NCBI GenBank assembly: GCA_009780515.1
Contig: WQZX01000034.1
Location: 1 to 35,543, forward strand
Origin: Nocardioidaceae bacterium
GTDB taxonomy: Bacteria; Actinomycetota; Actinomycetes; Propionibacteriales; Nocardioidaceae
Length of the DNA: 35,543 bases
Direction of reading: 5' to 3'
The position numbers were made by a program, and so were the translations under genes. A model generated the notes under the pieces. That model was given only the letters and a program-made list of their open reading frames with translations, did not search any database and was not told the DNA's origin. Positions 16,791 through 24,786 of the stretch are shown one piece after another; position 1 is the first letter of the stretch, and every line of letters starts with the position of its first letter.

Positions 16791-18464
16791 TCACATCCGC
16801 TCCGGCGCGGTCACGCCGAGGAGGTCGAGACCGTTGGCGACGACGGTCTGGGTAGCCTTCGCGAGCATCATCCGCGCGAGGTTCGCCGGGCCCACCGGCT
16901 CGTCGCCCTGGGGCAGCATCCGGCACTCCTTGGTGTCGTACCACTTGTTGAAGACCGACGCGGTGTCCTCGAGGTAGCGCGCCACACGGTGCGGCTCGCG
17001 CAGCTCGGCGGCGCTGGCCACGACGCGGGGGTACTCCGCCAGCGCGCGCAGCAGGTCGCCGTCGCGCTGGTGGTCGAGCAGGCTCGGGTCGAACTCCTCG
17101 CCCGGCAGCGTCATGCCGAGGTCGGCGGCGTTGCGCAGCATCGCGCAGGTCCGGGCGTGGGCGTACTGGACGTAGTAGACCGGGTTGTCGTTCGACGCCT
17201 TGGTGATCTCGGCGATGTCGAGCGTCAGCGGGCTGTCGGCCGGGTAGCGCGCCAGCGAGTAGCGCAGCGCGTCGACGCCGATCTCCTCGGCGAGCTCGTT
17301 GAGGGTGACGATCGTGCCCGCGCGCTTGGAGAGCTTGACCTCCTGGCCGTCGCGCATGATCTTGACCAACTGGCCGATCAGGACGTCCAGCGTCTTGTCC
17401 GGGTCGTCCCCGACGCAGGCCGCCATCGCGCGGAGCCGGCCGACGTAGCCGTGGTGGTCGGCGCCGAGCAGGTAGATGCAGCTGTCGAAGCCGCGGCTGC
17501 GCTTGTTGAGGTAGTAGGCGGTGTCGCTGGCGAAGTAGGTCAGCTCGCCGTCGCTCTTGATGAGGACACGGTCCTTGTCGTCGCCGAAGTCGGTGGTGCG
17601 CATCCACAGCGCGCCCCCGTCCTCGAAGACGTGACCGAGCTCCTCGAGCCGCTTGAGGGTGTCGGGGACGTGGCCGTCCTCGTGCAGCGAGAGCTCGCTG
17701 AACCAGACGTCGAAGTGGGTGTTGAACGAGTCGAGCTGGTCCTGCTGCTCCTTGAGCTGGATCGCGTAGCCGACCTGGCGGACGGCGGCGAGCCGCTCGG
17801 CCTCGTCGGCGATCCGGAAGATGCCCGGCCGGGCCGCCTCGACGGCCTTCGCGAGGTCGTCGATGTAGCCGCCGGCGTACCCGTCCTCGGGCTTCTCCTC
17901 GCCCAGCGCGCTGGCGATGATCGAGCGGGCGAAGTTGTTCATCTGGTTGCCGCGGTCGTTGATGTAGAACTCGCGGGTCACCTCGGCGCCGGCCGCGGCG
18001 AGCACTCGGGCGATGGCGTCGCCCAGCACCGCCCAGCGGGTGTGCCCGAGGTGCAGCGGGCCGGTCGGGTTGGCCGAGATGAACTCGACGTTGATCTTGT
18101 CGCCCGTCAGCGCCTCGCTCCGGCCGTACGACGCTCCCGCGGCGACGACGTCCGACGCCACCCGGCCCTGGGCGCCGGCCTCGACGGTCACGTTGAGGAA
18201 GCCCGGTCCAGCGACCTCGACCTCGCCGATGCCCTCGGACTGGCGCAGCGACTCGGCGATGAGCTCGCCCAGTGCACGCGGGTTGGTGCCGGCTTTCTTC
18301 GCGAGCTGGAGCGCGACGTTGGTGGCGTAGTCGCCGTGGCCCTTCTGTCGGGGCAGCTCGACCGTCACCTCGGTCGGGACGCCGTCGGGCAGGCTCAGGG
18401 TGCCTGCGTCGACCAACGCCGTCAGGACATCGACGACCGTGGTGGAGAGCTGCTCAGGGGTCAC
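16791..18464 (-). CDS. argS: Arginyl-tRNA synthetase
   Basis: Class I synthetase charging tRNA-Arg; 557 residues. The HIGH-type signature is HLGH (138-141) in ISANPTGPLHLGHTRWA, and the KMSKS-type loop is KLSKR (377-381). The C-terminal anticodon-binding DALRF-like segment appears as DALRYSLARYPADSPL. The open frame continues upstream across the tRNA gene, but homology begins at PEQLSTTV, so the GTG at 18464 is the start. It has no Shine-Dalgarno, but TACGAT lies six bases in front, a leaderless arrangement. A tRNA-Arg gene is divergent about 90 bases away. lysA follows after seven bases. Confidence 0.96.
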   Translation of the reverse strand: MTPEQLSTTVVDVLTALVDAGTLSLPDGVPTEVTVELPRQKGHGDYATNVALQLAKKAGTNPRALGELIAESLRQSEGIGEVEVAGPGFLNVTVEAGAQGRVASDVVAAGASYGRSEALTGDKINVEFISANPTGPLHLGHTRWAVLGDAIARVLAAAGAEVTREFYINDRGNQMNNFARSIIASALGEEKPEDGYAGGYIDDLAKAVEAARPGIFRIADEAERLAAVRQVGYAIQLKEQQDQLDSFNTHFDVWFSELSLHEDGHVPDTLKRLEELGHVFEDGGALWMRTTDFGDDKDRVLIKSDGELTYFASDTAYYLNKRSRGFDSCIYLLGADHHGYVGRLRAMAACVGDDPDKTLDVLIGQLVKIMRDGQEVKLSKRAGTIVTLNELAEEIGVDALRYSLARYPADSPLTLDIAEITKASNDNPVYYVQYAHARTCAMLRNAADLGMTLPGEEFDPSLLDHQRDGDLLRALAEYPRVVASAAELREPHRVARYLEDTASVFNKWYDTKECRMLPQGDEPVGPANLARMMLAKATQTVVANGLDLLGVTAPERM

Positions 18465-18476
18465 CCCGCGATCGTA
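18465..18476 (-). promoter_or_regulatory. Leaderless promoter of argS
   Basis: TACGAT (18476-18471, minus strand) followed by six bases and then the argS GTG. The spacing would start transcription at the G of the start codon. Confidence 0.5.
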
Positions 18477-18557
18477 TCGGCGGCCCTCGGTTTCCTCCGC
18501 CTCGATATCGCCCGGTAGTGTTCGACACCACGCGAGCGGCACCGCCGTTCCGCGAAT

Positions 18558-18630
18558 GCCTCCGTAGCTCAGGGGATAGAGCACTGGTTTCCGGTACCAG
18601 GTGCCGCAGGTTCGAATCCTGCCGGAGGCG
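18558..18630 (+). tRNA. tRNA-Arg, anticodon CCG
   Basis: A full 73-base cloverleaf: acceptor GCCTCCG/CGGAGGC, D-stem GCTC/GAGC, anticodon stem CTGGT/ACCAG around loop TTCCGGT (anticodon CCG, reading CGG), T-stem GCAGG/CCTGC with loop TTCGAAT, discriminator G. The 3' CCA is not encoded. A possible -10, TAGTGT, lies at 18516-18521. It is divergent from argS, whose enzyme charges it. A strong hairpin follows seven bases on. Confidence 0.98.
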
Positions 18631-18636
18631 CGCTCT

Positions 18637-18672
18637 GAGCAGGCCCGGACTCCCTCGAGTCCGGGCCTGCTC
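18637..18672 (+). terminator. Strong hairpin terminator after tRNA-Arg
   Basis: A perfect 15-bp stem, GAGCAGGCCCGGACT against AGTCCGGGCCTGCTC, with a six-base loop, beginning seven bases after the tRNA. It isolates the tRNA from the nickel-permease promoter that follows. Confidence 0.85.
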
Positions 18673-18685
18673 CGCTTCCCGGATG

Positions 18686-18714
18686 GCGTTGTTGCAAAGG
18701 ACTTGCAACAACGC
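18686..18714 (+). promoter_or_regulatory. Nur (nickel uptake regulator) operator in the NiCoT promoter
   Basis: A perfect inverted repeat with 12-base arms, GCGTTGTTGCAA-N5-TTGCAACAACGC. Its centre (18692-18708) is TTGCAA-N5-TTGCAA, the published binding motif of Nur, the nickel-sensing Fur-family repressor of Streptomyces. It overlaps the region expected for the promoter of the downstream permease gene, whose GTG is 12 bases further on. Nickel-dependent repression is inferred. Confidence 0.8.
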
Positions 18715-18726
18715 AAGACTGGCGAT
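18715..18726 (+). promoter_or_regulatory. Possible leaderless promoter of the nickel permease gene
   Basis: AAGACT at 18715-18720 stands six bases before the GTG. A TTGCAA at 18692-18697, which is half of the Nur box, lies 17 bases further upstream as a -35. The -10 is a poor match. Confidence 0.3.
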
Positions 18727-19854
18727 GTGTCGTCCCGTCTCGCCGCCTTCCGCGACAGCCTCACGAGCGCGGACAGGCGCAGCCTCTGGTCGATGGCGGG
18801 GTTCGTGGTGCTGCTGCACGCGGTGGGGTTCGGCGTCCTGTTCGGGTACGTCGCACCCCGGCACTACCACCTCGGCGGCGACCATCCCGTGTTCACCATC
18901 GGTGTCGGCATCCTGGCGTACACCTTCGGGCTGCGGCACGCCTTCGACGCCGACCACATCGCGGCCGTCGACAACGCGACCCGCAAGCTGATGGCCGACG
19001 GCGTCGCGCGCGTGACCGCGGGCGAGGGCGAGCATCGCAAGCCGCTCTCGGTCGGCTTCTGGTTCAGCCTGGGCCACTCGACCATCGTCTTCGTGCTGAG
19101 CTTCCTGCTCGCCCTGGGCGTGAAGTCGCTGGCGGGCTCGCTCGAGGACCGCGGCTCGCGCCTCCACACCCTCACCGGCGTGATCGGGCCGAGCGTGTCC
19201 GGCGTCTTCCTGTGGATCCTCGGCCTGCTCAACCTGGTCGCGCTGGTCGGCATCGCGAAGGTCGCCGTACGCCTGCGGCGCGGGCACTACGACGAGGCCG
19301 AGCTGGAGCGTCACCTCGACAGCCGCGGCTTCATGAACCGGATCCTCGGCTTCCTGACCAGGTCCGTGCGCAAGGCCTGGCACATCTACCCGGTCGGCGT
19401 GCTGTTCGGGCTGGGCTTCGACACCGCCACCGAGGTCGGGCTGCTCGTGCTCGCGGGCGGCGCCGCCGCCTTCCAGCTGCCGTTCTGGTCGATCGTGGTG
19501 CTGCCGGTGCTGTTCGCGGCCGGCATGTGTCTGGCCGACACCGTCGACGGCGTCTTCATGAACGCGGCGTACGGATGGGCCTTCGCGAAGCCGGTCCGCA
19601 AGGTCTTCTACAACCTCACCATCACGACCATCTCGGTCCTCGTCGCGCTCGTCATCGGCACCATCGAGCTGGTCGGCGTCCTCGCCGACCGTCTCTCGAT
19701 CACCACCGGACCGCTCGCGGCGGTCGCCAGCATCAACCTCGACTACGCAGGCTATGCGATCGTCGGGCTGTTCCTCGTCTGCTGGCTCGCCGCACTCGCG
19801 GTGTGGCACTTCGGCGACATCGAGGAGCGATGGTCTGCCAACCTGGTCGAGTGA
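18727..19854 (+). CDS. Nickel/cobalt permease of the HoxN/NixA (NiCoT) family
   Basis: Secondary high-affinity Ni2+ or Co2+ transporter; 375 residues with about eight membrane helices. The family signature in helix II is HAFDADHIAAVDN (71-83), and the other NiCoT motifs are FSLGHSTIV (113-121), LGFDTATE and GMCLADTVDG. I chose the GTG at 18727 because the frame upstream runs back into the tRNA gene and the cytoplasmic N-terminus is of normal length. Nickel rather than cobalt is favoured by the Nur box directly upstream. The stop overlaps the next gene's GTG in a GTGA tetranucleotide. Confidence 0.92.
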   Translation: MSSRLAAFRDSLTSADRRSLWSMAGFVVLLHAVGFGVLFGYVAPRHYHLGGDHPVFTIGVGILAYTFGLRHAFDADHIAAVDNATRKLMADGVARVTAGEGEHRKPLSVGFWFSLGHSTIVFVLSFLLALGVKSLAGSLEDRGSRLHTLTGVIGPSVSGVFLWILGLLNLVALVGIAKVAVRLRRGHYDEAELERHLDSRGFMNRILGFLTRSVRKAWHIYPVGVLFGLGFDTATEVGLLVLAGGAAAFQLPFWSIVVLPVLFAAGMCLADTVDGVFMNAAYGWAFAKPVRKVFYNLTITTISVLVALVIGTIELVGVLADRLSITTGPLAAVASINLDYAGYAIVGLFLVCWLAALAVWHFGDIEERWSANLVE

Positions 19855-20585
19855 CCACGCGGATCGCCACCGCCAACGTCCTCTACAAGCTGCCGAGGTA
19901 CGACGCCCGCCACGCGCTCGACCTGGTGCTGGCCGAGGAGCCGGACCTCGTCGGCCTCCAGGAGTGGTACGTCGTCCGCCTGCCGCTGCTCCGCCCGACC
20001 GGATCGGTCCGCGTCGCCCCCGGTCCGGTCACCGTGCCCGGTGGCAGCAGGTTCCAGTGGGTCACCGGCCTGGGCGGCGGGAACGTCGTCGGGGCGAGGG
20101 CCGACCGCTACGACCTGCTCGCCTCGCGGCAGCCGTGGCTCAGCCTGCCCGGTCCGACCGACCGCACCGACCGGCTGCTGAATCTCGAGCCGCCGCGCGA
20201 GGCCACCGTCGGCGTCTTCGCCGACCGGGAGGCCGGCGACACCGTCGCGCTGATCAGCTACCACCTCGTCTCCGGGGCGGTGCGCGGGGCGTCGTACCGC
20301 AGCGACCGGCCGCGGCTGGTCCGCCGCCACCGGCACGAGGTCGCCCGGCTGGACGACCTCGTCGGGGAGCTGCAGGCCGACGGCCACCGCGTGTACGCCG
20401 TCGGCGACTCCAACCACCACCTGCAGCGCCTGACCGGGCTGACCTCCGCCTGGGAGGACCGGGAGCCCGCGCCGACCTGCGGACGGCAGACGCTCGACGA
20501 CGTGCACGGGCCCGGCGATGCCACCGGTCTGCGCCTGGTCACGACCCCCTCGGACCATCTCGCGGTGGTGGTCGACCGGCCGTGA
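19851..20585 (+). CDS. Endonuclease/exonuclease/phosphatase-fold hydrolase
   Basis: A 244-residue protein of the EEP superfamily (DNase I/exonuclease III/phosphoesterase fold). Conserved positions are present: N-terminal ATANV, metal-binding Glu38 in GLQEWY, His138 in SYHLV, the Asp186/Asn188 pair in VGDSNHH, and Ser-Asp-His at 234-236 (PSDHLAV). The substrate cannot be told from sequence; there is no signal peptide or extra domain. The GTG start overlaps the permease stop by four bases, so it is co-translated with a nickel transporter and probably under the same Nur control. It ends eight bases before a convergent gene. Confidence 0.85.
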   Translation: MTTRIATANVLYKLPRYDARHALDLVLAEEPDLVGLQEWYVVRLPLLRPTGSVRVAPGPVTVPGGSRFQWVTGLGGGNVVGARADRYDLLASRQPWLSLPGPTDRTDRLLNLEPPREATVGVFADREAGDTVALISYHLVSGAVRGASYRSDRPRLVRRHRHEVARLDDLVGELQADGHRVYAVGDSNHHLQRLTGLTSAWEDREPAPTCGRQTLDDVHGPGDATGLRLVTTPSDHLAVVVDRP

Positions 20586-20593
20586 CGCGGCGG

Positions 20594-22906
20594 TCAGGAC
20601 AGCGGCGCCGAGTGGTTCGGCAGGGCGACGTACGGCCGGCAGGGCTCGTTGCGCAGCACGCCGCACGCCGGCAGCTTCGTGGGGATCGACTCCCCCGGGA
20701 TCGCCGGCAGGATCAGCCGTGACGGCATCGAGCGTGAGTGCGCGATCGCGACTCGCGCGGTGCCGGTCGGCGGCTCGGTCTCGTCGAACGACCAGACCGG
20801 CTGCGAGCCGTTGACGCCGGAGATGGTCAGCCGGATGCGGGAGCCGGCGCGGTAGGCGTGGCCCTCGTAGTAGAGCGGGATCGTCACCTTCACGAACCTG
20901 CCCCTCGGCATCGGCCGCACGTCGCTCTGCTTCAGGCTCGGCACCGGCTCGAGCAGGGTCGAGGCCTCCCGGAAGATGTCGTGCGGGTCGTAGGACAGCC
21001 TGCGCTCGCTCGCGCGCTGCCAGCCGTTCTGGACGAACACCTCGTTGCCGGCGGGCGTCACCTCGCTGACGGTGGCCTGGAGGTCGACGTCCGGTGTCGA
21101 CGAGCGCACCCAGACCTGCACCGCTCCCCCACCGACGACCGTCAGGTCCTTGGTCAGCCTGGGCGAGAGATAGGAGACCGCCGTGCCCGACGGGTCGTCC
21201 TTCCAGTCCCAGCTCCACTGGCTCTTGTTGCCCCACAGACCGCCGGCCATCGGCGAGCCGGTGAAGTCGATCTTCGGCACCGCACCGGGGTCGGAGGTGT
21301 AGCGGTCCATGCCGCCCCCGGACTGCCGGTGCGACGACATCGCGCCGCCCTTGCCGAGGTAGAGCGACATCGCCCTGGTCTGCGTGGGCGGGAACGCGCT
21401 GAACGTCTTCTCGTAGCCGGAGAACGGCTCGCCCGCGCCCTTGCCGGCGCCGTTGTCGAAGTCGACCCGCACCATCGGAAGCGCGTCGAACCGCTTGAGC
21501 GCGGCGGCGTAGGTGAGCTGCCCCTGGACCGGGTCGCCCGGCAGCATCGTCAGGTCGGTGTGCGGCAGGCCGAACGCCGTCTGGTAGATCAGCGGCGCGG
21601 TCGCCCGCACGAACACCGAGTTGAGAACCGGCGCCTGGTGGGCGACGTACAGCTCGAGGAAGTCGTACCAGCGGTTGAAGGTCTCCGGATCGAGCGAGTC
21701 GCCGTGCACCCCGTTGGTGAAGGTGAACCACTTCCTCCTCGTCCCGGTGAAGTGCTTGACCAGCGCAGGGCAGTGGCCGCCCGTCTGCTCGTCGGTGAAC
21801 TGACACGCCAGGAACACCGGCACGTGGATCTTGTCCACGAACGTGATCGGGTCGAGCGGGTCGGCCGTCTTGGGCTTGTAGTGGCGGTTGGCCCTGATCT
21901 TCCTCATCAGGTTGACGGCCTCGCCGTGGAGGTCCTGGTCGGCCTTGCAGACGGCGTCACCGTCCTGCACGCGCTTCCAGGCATAGGCCTGGCCGCCGTG
22001 GGCGCTCGCCGGCAGCGCGTCGTGGATGCGCTCCTTGGCCCAGGCGACCGCGAAGCCGTTGTTGAGGATGCCGCCCGGGTAGAGCGTGGTGGCGACCGAG
22101 TCGATCGTCGACAGCGGCGCGATCGCCGAGAGGTCCGGCGGGTTGAGGGCCGCGCTGAAGAGCTGGCTGATCGCGCCGTACGAGATGCCCATCATGCCGA
22201 CCTTGTGGCCCTTGACCCACGGCTGGTGGGCGATGGTCTCGATGACGTCGTACGCGTCGAGCTGCTGGTTGCGCTCGAAGAAGTCGTAGGCGCCGCCGGA
22301 GCAGCCGGTGCCGCGCATGTTGACGTCGACGACCGCGAAGCCCATCAGGTTCGCCAGCGTGGCGATGCCGTTCTGCGGGTCCTTCGGGTCGGCGTACCCG
22401 TAGCCGGCGTACTCGATCAACGTCGGGTACGGCGGCGCGAAGTTCGGTACGGCGACGCCGACCCCCAGCCCGGCCGCGCTCGTCGGCGGGTGCACGCTGA
22501 TCGCGAGCTTGGTGCCGTCACGCGTGGTCAGGTAGCCGTAGCCGTTGTCGGCGATCCTCTGGTGGTAGAAGTCCGTGTGCCACGGCTTCGCGGCGGCGGT
22601 GTGGACGGTGAACGCCGCCGAGCGGGTCCGGCCGACCACCATCCGGTAGCCGCTCGCCGGCCGCAGGTCGCGGAACAGCACGCCGCCCTGGGCGTCGGCA
22701 CGGCGGCGCTGCACCTGCCGGCCGGCGCGGACGAGCGAGACGGTGGCGTGGGCGGGCAGCCCGGTGGCGTACGCCTGGCGCGCGCTGCCGTGCCCGACCA
22801 CGTGTGGCGCCGCCTGCGCCTGCCCCTGCACCCCCGCGAGCCCGAGCAGCACCGCTGCCAGGCTCACGACGACCACCAGCACCACCCGTGCGGACCTCTG
22901 CACCAT
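20594..22906 (-). CDS. Secreted CocE/NonD-type (peptidase S15 family) hydrolase
   Basis: A 770-residue exported alpha/beta hydrolase. The signal peptide is clear: basic MVQRSAR, hydrophobic core 8-27, cleavage near AQA-AP at 32-34. The catalytic serine is Ser242 in MMGISYGAIS, preceded by NMRGTGCSGG (oxyanion region). A histidine in FTNGVHGDSLDP is the likely triad His. The C-terminal half, about 480 onward, has the jelly-roll pattern of X-Pro dipeptidyl-peptidase/cocaine-esterase proteins (VDLQATVSEVTPAG, GSRIRLTISGVN). The substrate may be a peptide or an ester and cannot be told. GGAGG four bases before the ATG is a strong ribosome site. Confidence 0.9.
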   Translation of the reverse strand: MVQRSARVVLVVVVSLAAVLLGLAGVQGQAQAAPHVVGHGSARQAYATGLPAHATVSLVRAGRQVQRRRADAQGGVLFRDLRPASGYRMVVGRTRSAAFTVHTAAAKPWHTDFYHQRIADNGYGYLTTRDGTKLAISVHPPTSAAGLGVGVAVPNFAPPYPTLIEYAGYGYADPKDPQNGIATLANLMGFAVVDVNMRGTGCSGGAYDFFERNQQLDAYDVIETIAHQPWVKGHKVGMMGISYGAISQLFSAALNPPDLSAIAPLSTIDSVATTLYPGGILNNGFAVAWAKERIHDALPASAHGGQAYAWKRVQDGDAVCKADQDLHGEAVNLMRKIRANRHYKPKTADPLDPITFVDKIHVPVFLACQFTDEQTGGHCPALVKHFTGTRRKWFTFTNGVHGDSLDPETFNRWYDFLELYVAHQAPVLNSVFVRATAPLIYQTAFGLPHTDLTMLPGDPVQGQLTYAAALKRFDALPMVRVDFDNGAGKGAGEPFSGYEKTFSAFPPTQTRAMSLYLGKGGAMSSHRQSGGGMDRYTSDPGAVPKIDFTGSPMAGGLWGNKSQWSWDWKDDPSGTAVSYLSPRLTKDLTVVGGGAVQVWVRSSTPDVDLQATVSEVTPAGNEVFVQNGWQRASERRLSYDPHDIFREASTLLEPVPSLKQSDVRPMPRGRFVKVTIPLYYEGHAYRAGSRIRLTISGVNGSQPVWSFDETEPPTGTARVAIAHSRSMPSRLILPAIPGESIPTKLPACGVLRNEPCRPYVALPNHSAPLS

Positions 22907-22967
22907 GTCGCCTCCTCGTGACGTCAGTCACAACGGACGACCACTCTGCCGGTCACGCGCAGACGGC

Positions 22968-23903
22968 TCAGCAGTGCCTGGGCAGCGTCGCGTCGTTGCG
23001 GGCGGCGTTGCCGAGCCGCTTGGCCATGGCGAAGTCCGGGTTCTCGACGTCGGCACCTCCGATGACCTCGCCGCGGCCCGCGATCACGCAGCTGGTGACA
23101 TTGCCGGGGTCGACGTCGGCCACCGCGTGGGCCAGCTGGAAGAGCTGGCTCGGGCTGAGGTCGGTCTGGAGGTTCTGCATCACGCTGAGGACGCCCTTGG
23201 CGATGAAACCCGGGTCGGCCCGCTTGCGGTGGAGCTTCTCCTGGATGCCGCGGATGACGCGGTCCTGGTTGGCGCTGCGGTCGAAGTCGCCGTGCGGCAG
23301 CGTGTGCCGGATGCGCGCGAACTTCAGCGCGGTCAGGCCGGACAGGTGGATCCGGCCCTTCTTGAAGCCGCGCGGCCAGATCTCCGGGTCGTTGAACGCG
23401 ACCGGGTTGTTGACCTTGATGCCGCCGATGTCGCGGACCATGTGCTGGAAGTAGGTGAATCGCGTGACGAACACGTAGTCGGGTCGCACCCCGATCAGGT
23501 TGCCGACCACCTGCCCGAGCAGCTGCGGGCCGCCGTAGAAGAGGGCCGCGTTGATCCGGTTGGAGCCGTGGCCCGGGATCGAGACCCACGAGTCGCGCGG
23601 CACCCCGATGTCGGCCGCCGCGTGGGTCTTGGTGTCCATGAAGATGAGGTGCAGCGCGTCGCTGCGGGTGTGCAGCATGTTCTCGCCCGGCCGCGCGTCG
23701 GAGCCCACGGCGAGGATCGTGACGATGTTCTTGCCGTGCGCGAGCTTGCCGAGGTCGGTGCCCTCCGCGGTCTGCATCCGCACCAGCGAGGAGTACGTCG
23801 GCTGCGTCGCGCTGTTCGGCACGATCAACGCCGCGACGCCGAGGATCAGCGCCAGCGCCGCGATCTTGGGGGTACGCCGGAGCACCGGCCCGATCCGCGT
23901 CAT
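22968..23903 (-). CDS. LytR-CpsA-Psr (LCP) family cell-wall glycopolymer ligase
   Basis: Membrane-anchored phosphotransferase that attaches lipid-linked polymers to peptidoglycan. The 311 residues have one N-terminal membrane helix (about 13-30) and an extracytoplasmic LCP domain. Conserved residues: GSDAR (67-71), Arg80 and Asp82 in TRSDALHLI (the usual SDT is SDA here), VPRDSWVSIPG (101-111), NRINAA (115-120), and RIR...HGDFDRSANQ (197-213) with the polyprenyl-phosphate-binding arginines. The ATG overlaps the upstream lipoprotein gene in ATGA. wecA in this window makes the kind of lipid-linked GlcNAc that LCP substrates are built on, a functional link only. Confidence 0.9.
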   Translation of the reverse strand: MTRIGPVLRRTPKIAALALILGVAALIVPNSATQPTYSSLVRMQTAEGTDLGKLAHGKNIVTILAVGSDARPGENMLHTRSDALHLIFMDTKTHAAADIGVPRDSWVSIPGHGSNRINAALFYGGPQLLGQVVGNLIGVRPDYVFVTRFTYFQHMVRDIGGIKVNNPVAFNDPEIWPRGFKKGRIHLSGLTALKFARIRHTLPHGDFDRSANQDRVIRGIQEKLHRKRADPGFIAKGVLSVMQNLQTDLSPSQLFQLAHAVADVDPGNVTSCVIAGRGEVIGGADVENPDFAMAKRLGNAARNDATLPRHC

Positions 23904-24583
23904 CGCTTGCCCTTCCTTCCGGTCCGGCCGTGCTTCTTGCCGTGCGCAGCCCTCTTGTGGTGCGCCTGCCTGGTCGGCTTGACCGCCCCGGGCGCGTGGC
24001 AGTCGTGGTTGACGTCGTACCCGAAGATCCGCCACCTGCCGTGGACCGAGGTGAGGCTGGCGGTGCCGCCGACCACGCACTGCTGGCGGAGGCCGCCGGT
24101 GGTGTCGTAGACGAGGTGGAGGTCGGCCGTCACGCCCCGCACGCGGCCCTTGACGACCAGGAGGTCGAGGTCGATGCGGCGTTGCTTGGCGATGCCGCCC
24201 GACACCTTCCTGCCGAGGCCCGCGTTGCTCAGCAGGTCGGCGTCACCGACCGCGAGCCTGGTGGCACCCGGGGTGAAGGACGCGGCGTACGGCTTCCTGC
24301 CGCGGGTCGACCCGCCCGAGGAGAGGTACGCCGCCCGCCACCAGGTGTCCACGATCGAGCCGATCTGCTTGGCGATCTTGGTGCGCCTGGCCTTGGGCAG
24401 TCCGCCGGTGCCGCTCACCTTGTCGACGCGCGAGACCAGCGCGACCGACGACGGTGCTGCCGACGCGCTGGCACTGCCCTGCGCCTTCGGGGACGCGTGG
24501 TGCGAGCACGCCGAGGCACCGAGCCCCAGGGCGAGCGCCAGCACGGTCCCCGCGACGCCCTTGAGCGCGCGGATCTGGGGCAT
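23900..24583 (-). CDS. Putative lipoprotein of unknown function
   Basis: A 227-residue protein that I do not recognise. It has a lipoprotein signal peptide: hydrophobic stretch 10-24 and lipobox GASAC with Cys26. The Ser/Ala-rich linker is followed by a folded part (about 60-195) with alternating strands such as [14 protein letters not shown] and [11 protein letters not shown], reminiscent of small NTF2-like or VirB8-like extracytoplasmic domains, though this is only a resemblance. The C-terminus is a strongly basic tail ([20 protein letters not shown]). The ATG at 24583 is set by GGAGG six bases upstream. It is co-translated with the LCP gene through a four-base overlap. Confidence 0.7.
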   Translation of the reverse strand: MPQIRALKGVAGTVLALALGLGASACSHHASPKAQGSASASAAPSSVALVSRVDKVSGTGGLPKARRTKIAKQIGSIVDTWWRAAYLSSGGSTRGRKPYAASFTPGATRLAVGDADLLSNAGLGRKVSGGIAKQRRIDLDLLVVKGRVRGVTADLHLVYDTTGGLRQQCVVGGTASLTSVHGRWRIFGYDVNHDCHAPGAVKPTRQAHHKRAAHGKKHGRTGRKGKR

Positions 24584-24786
24584 GGACGACCTCCGAATCA
24601 GACCTTGGGACGACATCTCGGTGTCTCTTCGATTACACCCTGCCTGATCAACCCTCCCTCACACCGCATTTGGTTGGTCATGGGTCTAGCCTTGTCGTTC
24701 GGTGCCGACCGGTCGCGGGCGTCGGCTCCAGGGGGTCCGGATCCCTGACATCCGGTCGCGTTTCATCGGAAGAGGCGAAAGACGTC

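Noticed and set aside
18454..19809. A minus-strand open frame opposite the nickel permease
   Set aside because: It runs through the tRNA gene and its terminator, and the permease on the other strand has all family motifs.
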